From Planctomonas psychrotolerans (lineage in GTDB: Bacteria > Actinomycetota > Actinomycetes > Actinomycetales > Microbacteriaceae): 64,000 nt of DNA. Positions within the stretch are counted from its first letter, which is position 1. Each line of letters opens with the position of its first letter. Where the stretch lies: the NCBI RefSeq assembly GCF_008642235.1, contig NZ_SJEV01000001.1, positions 2,808,400-2,872,399 on the forward strand. Direction: 5' to 3'. The notes under the pieces were generated by a model that ran no database searches, was not told the origin of the DNA, and saw only the letters and a program-made list of their open reading frames with translations. Shown here piece after piece: positions 18,211-25,742 of this stretch. A program made the position numbers and the translations under genes.

Positions 18211-18224
18211 GGGAAACGTTATCC
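18211..18224 (-). promoter_or_regulatory. LacI-type imperfect palindrome before the nucleotidase
   Basis: GGGAAACGTTATCC contains an AACGTT core with flanking GG/CC, typical of LacI-family operators. On the minus strand it also contains TAACGT, a possible -10 box about 28-33 nt before the start codon. Binding by a regulator is inference. Confidence 0.4.
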
Positions 18225-18296
18225 GGATCGCGTGAACAGCGCGTTACGCGATCGAGATCTCGGAATCGGGCGCACCGTGACACCTGCGGCACGTGC

Positions 18297-19744
18297 TCAT
18301 CCGAGCCCGGCGAAGTCGTCGGCTGGGCCGTCTGCTCCGGTTGTCTCACCCGCTCCACCGAGCAACCGTCGAGTGAGTGCCGCTCCGGTGGCCAACAGCG
18401 TGTCGAGCGCCTCGGCAAGATCCGCGTCGGTCGGGGAATCGCCACGGATGGCAGCGCGGAGCACGGTGCGACGCATCAGTTCCTTCGCGAAGGATCCGGT
18501 CGTTCCGTCTGCGGCCAGGGCGGCCGCCTCCAGGGCCTTCTCGCTGAGGGGGAGCCCACCGGCGTATCGGCGGAACAGCCGGCGGCGCGTCTCGAAACCC
18601 GGCAGGGGGATCTCCACGCCGAGGTCGACGCGTCCCGGCCGATCGGCGAGTGCGTGCTCGAGCACGTCCACCCGGTTCGTCGTCATCACGAACGCGATGT
18701 CCGCGTCGCCGTCCAGACCGTCGAGCACGTCGAGCACCTCGAAGAGGAGCGGTTGCGGCGTATAGGTGCGCTCCATCGCGACGAGGTCGATGTCTTCGAG
18801 CACCACGATCGATGGCGTGAAGGTGCGGGCGATCTCGGCAGCCGCGGTGACGAACTGAATGCTCGATCCCGTGAGCACGATGGCGGTGACGTTCGGCGTT
18901 CGCGCCAGCAGGTGCCGAACGGTGAGAGTCTTGCCCGTGCCGGGTGGGCCGTACAGCAGGACCCCCGCTTGAGGTGTTGACCGGACGCGAGGAGAGTCCG
19001 CCGATGCTCACCGATGCCGACGACGTGATCGACGACGTTGTCGAGGATGCCGGCCTCGAGCACGATGGCGTCCTCCGGCACGTCCGGACGGGGGAGGAAC
19101 GACGCCCCGGCCGACTGGCCGTACTGGGTCGCCCGAAAGGACAGAACCTGCCCGCGGAGCACGCTGGAGTCGATCATCTGCGCCCGTAGCCGGGAGAGGA
19201 AGGACGCGACCGCATCCTGGTTAGGGGCCATGATCTCGAGTTGGGCGTGCTCCCGCCCGAACTGCGGAGCGGGACCGCGCTGAATGAGCGCGATCGGCGT
19301 GCCCTCGTGTCGGAGCAGACGCAACCCGAACTGAACCACCCGACGCGAGCTGTCGGGGCCGGTGGCGAGCGTCGCATAGGCGACAGGACCGACGTCGAAT
19401 CGCCCGTGCGCGTTCGACACGAGGTCCGACAGGGAACTGTGGAAGCGTTGTTCCCCGCCCGTCACCCCGAACAGGGAGTCCGGGGAATCGCCCGCGATGA
19501 CGTCGAGCGCGATATCAGCATCCACGAGCCGATGCGGCGGAAGCTCCTCGGTGACGATCGGCACCGCCGCAGCATCAGTGCCGAGGTATTCGCTGAGGAA
19601 GTCTCCGAGCGGCGTCCGTTCGTCACGGAGGTCCGCCATGGCCAGCTCCGAAGCGCGTTGCATGTAGCCGGCGACGGCTCGCAGGAGATCGCGGTCGAGA
19701 GGGTCGAGCGGCATACCGCCCCCAATCCGGCGGCACGGCGCCAT
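18297..19744 (-). pseudogene. AAA+ ATPase gene with a one-base frameshift
   Basis: Two frames make one AAA+ ATPase. The N-terminal part (19744 downwards, MAPCRRIGGGMPLDPLDRDL) reads correctly to LLASGQHLKRG, then derails. The following frame resumes with VLLYGPPGTGKTLTVRHLLA (Walker A) and continues through VVLEDIDL (Walker B), FVMTTNRVD (sensor 1) and RPGRVDLGVEIP (arginine finger region) to the stop. The break is at a G-run of five on the coding strand (complement of 18962-18966) where six would keep the frame. The repaired protein would be about 482 residues. It is either a recent mutation or a sequencing error. A TAGGGT -10 box lies 6 nt before ATG 19744. Confidence 0.85.
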
Positions 19745-19836
19745 CCGTTCACCCTAGCCGCGCACGCCCCCGAGGGGAGAGTACGGTTCACCCATCACCG
19801 ACTACGCGAGCCGGCGTGTGACCGATCGGAATGCTC

Positions 19837-19950
19837 ATGAGCAACGCCACCTCCACTCCGGATCCCGACGAGTCCGTCGACCCGAAGGATGTCGATCCGG
19901 AGACGGGTACCGATAAGGAGGACAAGCCGGTCGACAACCCGTCCGGCTGA
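19837..19950 (+). CDS. Small acidic protein, 37 aa
   Basis: The frame MSNATSTPDPDESVDPKDVD continues to a C terminus DKPVDNPSG, with 12 acidic residues and no hydrophobic segment. It is likely disordered. CGGAA lies 7 nt before the ATG; an in-frame ATG at 19831 is possible. I recall similar tiny actinobacterial proteins ending in KPVDNPSG, which supports it being real. Its function is unknown. Confidence 0.5.
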   Translation: MSNATSTPDPDESVDPKDVDPETGTDKEDKPVDNPSG

Positions 19951-19970
19951 CGCCACCGTCTCGGCGCCTC

Positions 19971-20630
19971 TCAGCGATCGCGCCGCACCCGCAGAACGGT
20001 ATCGATAACCGGATGGGCGGTGCCGTCCGGACGAATGGCGTGCCGATCGACGAGGTCATTGGTCTCGACGACCCAGCCGTCGTCCAGGTGGAGCGACGCG
20101 AGCACCTCGTCGGGCGTCGGAAGGGGAAGGGCGTTCTGATCGTGCTCGCCGGAGCCCGATCGCGGCGGCCCGCCATGGCCGACGACGAGAAGTCGGCCCC
20201 CACGGCCCACCGCGGCGGCCGCGCGCCGCAGGATTCGCTCGCGCGGAAGCTCGACGGGGGAGTGCAGGAACGCCGCGGTGACCAGGTCGTACCGCATCAT
20301 CGGCTGCCAGGCCGCGAGATCCGCTCGCACCCAGTCGATCCGGTCGGCGAGTCCCTCCTGCAGCGCTCTCGCTGCCCCGACGGCGAGGGCCGATGCCGAG
20401 ATGTCGACGGCCGTCACGCTCCATCCTCGGGCCGCGAGCCAGAGCGCGTCCCCGCCCTCGCCGCAGCCGAGGTCGAGGGCGCTGCCCGCGGCGAGGTCGA
20501 CCACCTCCCGCTCGACCGCCGCGTTGACGGAGCCGCTCCACACCCTCCCGCTCTCTCCACGGTGGGTGAGGTAGCGCGACTCCCAGAACGTGGCGGGATC
20601 GGTGGCTGCATCCTCGATTGCGGGAGCCAT
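19971..20630 (-). CDS. SAM-dependent methyltransferase (class I)
   Basis: The 219-residue protein has a class I Rossmann fold: ALDLGCGEGGDALWLAARGW (SAM-binding motif I), VTAVDISASAL (motif II acidic residue), WVRADLAAW and YDLVTAAFLHSP. The start FWESRYLTHRGESGRVWSG resembles the tellurite-resistance/thiopurine methyltransferase-like group. The ATG has GGAGGTGA upstream, which overlaps the stop of the flavoprotein gene before it, so the two genes are one operon. The substrate is unknown. Confidence 0.88.
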   Translation of the reverse strand: MAPAIEDAATDPATFWESRYLTHRGESGRVWSGSVNAAVEREVVDLAAGSALDLGCGEGGDALWLAARGWSVTAVDISASALAVGAARALQEGLADRIDWVRADLAAWQPMMRYDLVTAAFLHSPVELPRERILRRAAAAVGRGGRLLVVGHGGPPRSGSGEHDQNALPLPTPDEVLASLHLDDGWVVETNDLVDRHAIRPDGTAHPVIDTVLRVRRDR

Positions 20631-20635
20631 CCGGG

Positions 20636-21652
20636 TCACCTCCGTTCCGCGCTGAGAGAGAACGCGGTCGCGTCGCCTAGCCCACGGTCCGCGTCGCTCG
20701 AGCCGCCCGCCCGCGCTGCGTCGACCCGCGCGGTCGCTGCGGCGACGTCCACGGCGACGAACTCCCCGTTGAGGGCGAGGGCCGCGGTGGCGCCGGATCC
20801 GGCAGCGATCGGGACGAGCGCTGCCGGACTGCTGGAGTTGCCGACCGCCCAGACGCCCTCGACACTGGTCCTGCCGAACGCATCCACGGCGGTCCACGAC
20901 CCGAAAGGGGTCTCGGTGCGCTCAGCGCCCAGCTGTCGCAACGGCTCGTCCAGGGCCACAGGTGCCGGTTCCGCGAACACCACATCGATCGGCGTCGTCG
21001 TTCCGTCCGCCAGTCCGAGGCCGGTGACGGAGTCCCCGTCGGTGACGACGTGCGTGACGGCACAGTGCTCGAACCGCACGCCACGCTCCTCGAGCACGAG
21101 CCGGTCGGTCTCAGGGATCGGTCCCGCCAGGGCGGTGAACACGGTGATGTTCGCCGAATACGAGCGCAGCATGTGCGCCTTGTGCAGTCCCGCGACCGAG
21201 CCCGCGAGGACCCCGATGGCGCGCCCGGCGGCTTCGTACCCGTCGCAGTACGGGCACGCGACGACCCCGCGACCCCACGCATCGGCGAGACCGGGGATGT
21301 CGGGAAGCCGGTCGCGGGTACCCGTGGCGACGATGAGGCGTCGGGCGGTGGCGCGCGCGCCCGTGTCGGTCTCGACCTCGAATCCGCCGTCGATGCGCCG
21401 GGTGCGCAGGACCCGCGCATTCTCGATCACACCGTCGACGGCGCGCACCTCGCGGTAGCCGTCGGCGACCAGATCGAGGGGGGAATAGCCGTCGCGACTC
21501 AGCACGCCGTGCATGTGCGGAGCGAAGCGGTTGCGTGGCTCGTGCGCGTCGAGCACGAGCACGCTGCGCCGGGCGCGCGCGAGGATGAGCGCGGCACTGA
21601 GGCCGGCGACGCCACCGCCGATGATGATCACGTCCCAGTGCTCGTTCTGCAT
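20636..21652 (-). CDS. Thioredoxin-reductase-like FAD/NAD(P) oxidoreductase
   Basis: The 338-residue flavoprotein begins with the FAD dinucleotide motif VIIIGGGVAGLSAALILARA. It has VACPYCDGYEA, where the CPYC pair matches the thioredoxin reductase CxxC position, the NADPH motif GVLAGSVAGLHKA, and a C-terminal GVWAVGNSS. ATG 21652 has AGGAC 6 nt upstream. A longer frame from ATG 21757 adds a Pro/Ser-rich 35-residue leader and cannot be excluded. The XRE-cupin regulator is divergent, and the methyltransferase follows in the same operon. No thioredoxin gene is adjacent. Confidence 0.87.
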   Translation of the reverse strand: MQNEHWDVIIIGGGVAGLSAALILARARRSVLVLDAHEPRNRFAPHMHGVLSRDGYSPLDLVADGYREVRAVDGVIENARVLRTRRIDGGFEVETDTGARATARRLIVATGTRDRLPDIPGLADAWGRGVVACPYCDGYEAAGRAIGVLAGSVAGLHKAHMLRSYSANITVFTALAGPIPETDRLVLEERGVRFEHCAVTHVVTDGDSVTGLGLADGTTTPIDVVFAEPAPVALDEPLRQLGAERTETPFGSWTAVDAFGRTSVEGVWAVGNSSSPAALVPIAAGSGATAALALNGEFVAVDVAAATARVDAARAGGSSDADRGLGDATAFSLSAERR

Positions 21653-21828
21653 AGGGGAGTCCTGAAGGGGGAAGTCGGGGACGGGTGACGGCTCGATGGG
21701 AGATCCGTCGGCGGGAGAAGTCGCGGTGGAGCGGGTGGACAGTTCGTCGTTCGTCATGGTGCCAGCGTGCGGGAATGCTAGCGTGATCGACAACTACCGA
21801 TGCCGGATCGGCAAAGAGGAGGAGTGCC

Positions 21829-22428
21829 ATGCCCGACGCGTCCCTCGCCCTCATCGGCCCGCGCCTCAAGAGTTGGCGGGAGAAACGGAGCATGACCCTC
21901 GCCGACCTCTCCCGGTCGACCGGAATCTCGTCCAGCACGCTCTCCCGGCTGGAGGCGGGCAAGCGAGCGCCGAACCTCGAACTCGTGGTGCCGATCGCGC
22001 GGGCGCTGCGGCTCGAGCTCGACGACATCGTCCCGCGCGCCTCACCCGACCCGCGCGTGCCGCGCACCACGAAGCGCATTGGCGAGATCCGCTTCGAGAC
22101 GCTCTCGCCGGAGTCCAGCCCGGTGCAGACCTACAAGGTCACGCTGCCCGCGAACCCGGCCGGCATTCGTCAGGTTCCCGATCCGAAGGTGCACGACGGT
22201 CACGAGTGGCTCTACGTGCTCTCCGGTACCCTGCGACTCGTCCTCGGGGAGCAGGAGGTCACGCTCCGACCGGGTGAGGCGGCCGAGTTCGACACTCACA
22301 TCCCGCACTGGCTGTCCGCGACCGGCGCCGGCCCGGTTGAGATGTTGTCGATCTTCAGCAAGGAGGGCAAGCGCATCCACCTGCGTGCCCGCCCGTCGAC
22401 GGCGCCCACGGCCACCACCGGACGCTGA
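21829..22428 (+). CDS. XRE-family regulator with cupin domain
   Basis: The 199-residue protein has an N-terminal helix-turn-helix (LADLSRSTGISSSTLSRLEA, near 24-43) and a C-terminal cupin (DGHEWLYVLSGTLRLVLGEQ, then RPGEAAEFDTHIPHWL). This architecture is common in transcriptional repressors that sense small molecules or redox state. GAGGAG precedes the ATG. It is divergent from the thioredoxin-reductase-like gene and probably controls it (inference). The TGA stop at 22426-22428 lies inside a dispersed repeat. Confidence 0.9.
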   Translation: MPDASLALIGPRLKSWREKRSMTLADLSRSTGISSSTLSRLEAGKRAPNLELVVPIARALRLELDDIVPRASPDPRVPRTTKRIGEIRFETLSPESSPVQTYKVTLPANPAGIRQVPDPKVHDGHEWLYVLSGTLRLVLGEQEVTLRPGEAAEFDTHIPHWLSATGAGPVEMLSIFSKEGKRIHLRARPSTAPTATTGR

Positions 22429-22517
22429 GCCTGTCGAAGGGGCGCCACCCCACGGTCCCTGAGCCTGTCGAAGGGGCGCCACCGCACCCGACGGCGCTTC
22501 GACAAGCTCAGCGACCG
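22421..22517 (+). repeat. Cluster of three hairpin repeats
   Basis: There are two forward copies (22421-22444, GACGCTGAGCCTGTCGAAGG; 22454-22476, GGTCCCTGAGCCTGTCGAAG) and one inverted copy (22495-22517, CGCTTCGACAAGCTCAGCG). The first copy contributes the stop codon of the XRE-cupin gene. Forward and inverted copies face each other, so a larger hairpin could form in the 3' UTR. Confidence 0.9.
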
Positions 22518-22575
22518 TACGCGTCCCACCGGGACGACGCGGCGGAGTGATGGGGGGAGGCCTAGGGTGGCTCCC

Positions 22576-23271
22576 ATGGACACCGGGATGCAGGACGTCG
22601 CCGGCATCGGCGCCGGCGCAGATCACCTCGATGCCGAGCAGCACCTCCTCCACCGCGGGTGGACGCCCTGCGGTCGCGGTGACTGGGCAATCGCACTCGA
22701 GTCACCATCCGGTCGGCTCGCCGCACGGATCAGTCCGTTCGACCCCACCGCTCCCTTCACCGCGGCTCTCTACCGTGAGGGACGCACCACCGGATGGTTC
22801 CCGCAGCTCTACCTCGAGCGTCGACTGGAGGGCGGCGGCAGTCTGCTGCTGATGAACTTCCTCCGTCCCCTCGACGGCGCAATCGCTGCCGCGGTACTCC
22901 GTCGTCTGGAAGCTCGAGACCCTGGCATCGCCGAGGCGGCCGACCTCGTCGGGCGGATGCACCGCCGGGCGATGAGTGCGCTGCCCTGGTGCGGGCCGGT
23001 CGACGACAATCCCTCCAACGTCATGGCGGCCGCCGACGGCACGCCCCGCATCACCGACCCGTTCTATGCGGCGGGGCGGTCCCTCTACGCCGCGGTGCTC
23101 GACGCTCCAATCGACGTCGCCCGCGCCATCCCTCGGGAGCAGCGCCGGCACATCCTCGACATCCCCCTCGCCAGTAGCGGCAGCTGGGACCCCGTCGAAC
23201 GCCTACGGATGCTCGAGGGACTCGCCCGGGCGGACGACGAACTCAGCGCCGAGCACACCGGGCGGCCCTGA
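22576..23271 (+). CDS. Kinase-like-fold hypothetical protein
   Basis: This 231-residue protein has no clear family. The stretch GPVDDNPSNVMAAADGTPRI followed by TDPFY resembles the catalytic loop and metal-binding region of phosphotransferase/kinase folds (an HxDxxxxN-like segment with D-N-P-S-N, then a DPF-like motif). The canonical catalytic Asp context is not certain. A TAGGGT -10 box at 22563-22568 lies 7 nt before ATG 22576, arguing for a leaderless mRNA and against the upstream GTG at 22567. Confidence 0.7.
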   Translation: MDTGMQDVAGIGAGADHLDAEQHLLHRGWTPCGRGDWAIALESPSGRLAARISPFDPTAPFTAALYREGRTTGWFPQLYLERRLEGGGSLLLMNFLRPLDGAIAAAVLRRLEARDPGIAEAADLVGRMHRRAMSALPWCGPVDDNPSNVMAAADGTPRITDPFYAAGRSLYAAVLDAPIDVARAIPREQRRHILDIPLASSGSWDPVERLRMLEGLARADDELSAEHTGRP

Positions 23272-23313
23272 CGACGGGTCGGCCTCGACACACCGACCAT
23301 CCGCCGGACCGCG

Positions 23314-24354
23314 TCAGCCGTGGGAGGATCCGACACCGGTGGTGGCGCGGGTGCGACGGCGGAGGACCGGTTCGAGCGCCGCGACCTCATCCTCGCTCGC
23401 GACCCGGAACGCGCCGACCGGGACCGCTTCCACCTCGCGACGACCCTGACCCCGGGTGGCACGGAGACTCGCGACGATGGACACGGTCAGAATGGCGATG
23501 ACGACCGCGAGGCTCACCGTCGTCGGAATGTACAGCACGTCGAGCAACAGCATCTTGATGCCGACCCAGATCAGCACCGCGGACAGCCCCACCTTGAGGT
23601 AGATGAAGCGGTGAATCAGGTCGGCGAGCAGGAAGTACATCGCCCGCAGCCCGAGGATCGCGAACGCGTTGGCGGTGAACACCAGGAACGGTTCGCTGGT
23701 GACGGCGAAGATCGCAGGGATGGAGTCCACTGCGAAGACGATGTCGGTGACCTCCACCAGCACCAGCACCGCGAGCAGCGGGGTGGCGACCACGACACCG
23801 GCCTTGCGCACGAGGAATCGCTGTCCGGCGTACGCGTCGGTCATCGGCACGAATCGGCGGAACGCCCTGAGAATCCGGGACTTCTCCGGGTGCACGTGCT
23901 CGTTGCGGGAGCGGAACATCCGCCAGCCCGTGTAGATCAGGAACGCCGCGAAGATGTAGAGCACCCAGGAGAAGTTCTCGATCAGTGCGGCGCCGGCGGC
24001 GATGAAGATGCCGCGGAAGACGAGTGCACCGAGCACCCCGAGGAAGAGCACCCGGTGCTGGTACTCGCGAGGGACGGCGAACGCGGCGAAGATGATCGCC
24101 CACACGAACACGTTGTCCACGGCGAGGGACTTCTCGATCACGTAACCGGCGAAATACTGCTGGCCGAACTCGGCCCCCCACAGCCGCCACACCAGGGCGC
24201 CGAATGCGACACCGAGAACGACCCACACCACGGACCACGCCGCAGCTTCGCGCACACCGATCACGTGCGCGTGGCGATGCGCGACAAGATCGACGGCGAG
24301 CATCACCAGGATGACTCCGAGTACGGCGAACCACGCCCACAGGGGCACATTCAT
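23314..24354 (-). CDS. TerC-family membrane protein, probable Mn exporter
   Basis: The 346-residue integral membrane protein has about nine hydrophobic segments and the TerC acidic signatures KSLAVDNVFVWAIIF and LVEVTDIVFAVDSIPAIF, whose Asp residues line the transport path. Relatives (Alx, MeeF/MeeY) export manganese, often to load secreted metalloenzymes. ATG 24354 has GGAGGT 7 nt upstream. A yybP-ykoY-type element fills its 5' leader, which supports a manganese role. The C-terminal 45 residues are charged and cytoplasmic. Confidence 0.92.
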   Translation of the reverse strand: MNVPLWAWFAVLGVILVMLAVDLVAHRHAHVIGVREAAAWSVVWVVLGVAFGALVWRLWGAEFGQQYFAGYVIEKSLAVDNVFVWAIIFAAFAVPREYQHRVLFLGVLGALVFRGIFIAAGAALIENFSWVLYIFAAFLIYTGWRMFRSRNEHVHPEKSRILRAFRRFVPMTDAYAGQRFLVRKAGVVVATPLLAVLVLVEVTDIVFAVDSIPAIFAVTSEPFLVFTANAFAILGLRAMYFLLADLIHRFIYLKVGLSAVLIWVGIKMLLLDVLYIPTTVSLAVVIAILTVSIVASLRATRGQGRREVEAVPVGAFRVASEDEVAALEPVLRRRTRATTGVGSSHG

Positions 24355-24379
24355 GACACAGACCTCCACGAGTATTCGT

Positions 24380-24466
24380 GAAGGTCTCATCGGCCTGTCG
24401 GCCCCTGCGCACCGGATCCCGCGGCGGGAACGTACTGACGATGCGGAGCGAGGATTACTCCCCTTC
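24380..24466 (-). ncRNA. yybP-ykoY (Mn2+) riboswitch of terC
   Basis: On the minus strand the segment begins GAAGGGGAGTAATCC, contains CATCGTCAGTACG and ends CCGATGAGACCTTC. The outer GAAGG pairs with CCTTC, CATCG pairs with CGATG, and small hairpins CCCGCCGCGGG and GGCCGACAGGCC lie between. GGGGAGTA, CGTCA and GAGACC are the conserved blocks of the yybP-ykoY manganese riboswitch as I know it. It lies immediately before the ribosome binding site of terC, compatible with control of translation or termination. Confidence 0.85.
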
Positions 24467-24526
24467 TGCGATCAGCAAAGTCGAGAGGTAGACGTTCTGT
24501 CAAGACCACCGAATGACATTCGCGGC

Positions 24527-24541
24527 GGGAAAGCGCTTGCC
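24527..24541 (+). promoter_or_regulatory. LacI-type operator before Gfo/Idh gene
   Basis: GGGAAAGCGCTTGCC carries the central palindrome AAGCGCTT typical of LacI-family operators in Microbacteriaceae. It lies 68 bp before the downstream ATG. It differs from the GAAACYTWTCG motif found elsewhere in the locus, so a different regulator may bind. Confidence 0.5.
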
Positions 24542-24608
24542 TCGCCGGTACGCTGAGAACGTGGGCGGGCGCCGCGACTCGGGCACCCCGGAACCGAGGA
24601 GCAGCAGC

Positions 24609-25742
24609 ATGGACGAGGACCGGAATACGCAGCCGCTGCGGGTGGCACTGGTGGGCACCGGGGCGATCGCGGGGATTCACGCCGCCGACCTCCGAGCGGT
24701 TGCCGGCATGGAACTCGTCGCCGCCACCGACATCGATCCCCTACGCCTCCGCGACTTCGCCGCACAGTGGGATGTGGCCCGCACCTTCCCCGATCTCGAG
24801 TCGCTGCTCGGGGAACTGGGCTCGCCCGACGCGCTCGACATCGTGCACCTGTGCTCACCTCCGGGGCTGCACCGCGAGCAGGCCCTGTCCATCCTCGGCC
24901 GGGGCATCTCGGTGCTCTCCGAGAAGCCGCCGACCCTGTCGTTGACAAGCCTCGACGACATCCGGGCGGCCGAGCGGCCGGGTGGTCCGTACTTCGCGAC
25001 GGTGTCGCAGCATCGCTTCGGGGGACGCGCGGTGTGGCTCCGGGAGATCGTGCGCTCCGGGGCGTTCGGCCGACTTCTGACCGGCGTCTGCAACACGTTC
25101 TGGTACCGCCCGGATGCCTACTACGACGTGCCGTGGCGGGGTGAATGGGCCAACGAGGGCGGCGGGCCCACGCTCGGTCTCGGCATCCACCAGGTCGATA
25201 CGCTGCTGTCGCTGGTCGGGCCGTGGGACGAGGTCGTCGCCGTCGCCGCCCGCCGTGCGCGCACCGTGCAGGCCGAGGATGTCTCGCACGCCATCGTCAC
25301 GCTCTCGGGGGGAGCGCTGATCAGCGTGGTGAACAGCGTGCTGTCGCCTCGGGAGACGAGTGCCCTTCGGCTGGACTTCGAGCACGCCACGGTGGAGCTC
25401 GACCACCTCTACGGCTACACGGACGCCGACTGGCGGGTCACCCCCGCGCCCGGTTCCGAGGATCTGGTGCGGGCCGCGCTCGTCGACGGACCACACGGTG
25501 TCCCCTCGGGACACGCGGCTCAGTTCGCGGCGATGGTCGCCGCGGTGCGATCCGGCGGGCCCCTCCCGGTCGACTCGTCGTCCGCCCGCTCCACCCTCGA
25601 GCTGATCGCGGCCACCTACGCCTCGGCGTTCACGGGCGCGCGCGTGCGGGCCGGTGACATCGATGAGCGATCGCCGTTCTATTCGAGCATGGAGGGGTCG
25701 GGCGCGCCCTGGCCGCACGAGGCGCCCGCGCCGCCGCTCTAG
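24609..25742 (+). CDS. Gfo/Idh/MocA-family oxidoreductase
   Basis: The 377-residue protein has an N-terminal NAD(P) Rossmann fold (VALVGTGAIAGIHAADL), the EKP motif (VLSEKPPTLSL) with catalytic Lys, and a C-terminal alpha/beta domain with GGGPTLGLGIHQVDTLLSL, the substrate-binding segment of the family. Members oxidise or epimerise sugars and cyclitols; the substrate is unknown. GAGGAG precedes ATG 24609. It is convergent with the GH3 gene and the stop codons overlap. Confidence 0.88.
   Translation: MDEDRNTQPLRVALVGTGAIAGIHAADLRAVAGMELVAATDIDPLRLRDFAAQWDVARTFPDLESLLGELGSPDALDIVHLCSPPGLHREQALSILGRGISVLSEKPPTLSLTSLDDIRAAERPGGPYFATVSQHRFGGRAVWLREIVRSGAFGRLLTGVCNTFWYRPDAYYDVPWRGEWANEGGGPTLGLGIHQVDTLLSLVGPWDEVVAVAARRARTVQAEDVSHAIVTLSGGALISVVNSVLSPRETSALRLDFEHATVELDHLYGYTDADWRVTPAPGSEDLVRAALVDGPHGVPSGHAAQFAAMVAAVRSGGPLPVDSSSARSTLELIAATYASAFTGARVRAGDIDERSPFYSSMEGSGAPWPHEAPAPPL

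Noticed and set aside
15991..18765. A 924-codon open frame on the plus strand
   Set aside because: It is antisense to the nucleotidase, which has a signal peptide, catalytic motifs and a sorting signal. The plus-strand product is Arg/Gly/Val-rich with no domain.
22576..23271. Aminoglycoside resistance phosphotransferase
   Set aside because: Only a DNPSN-like segment resembles the kinase catalytic loop. The nucleotide-binding N-terminal lobe is not evident, so resistance is not supported.
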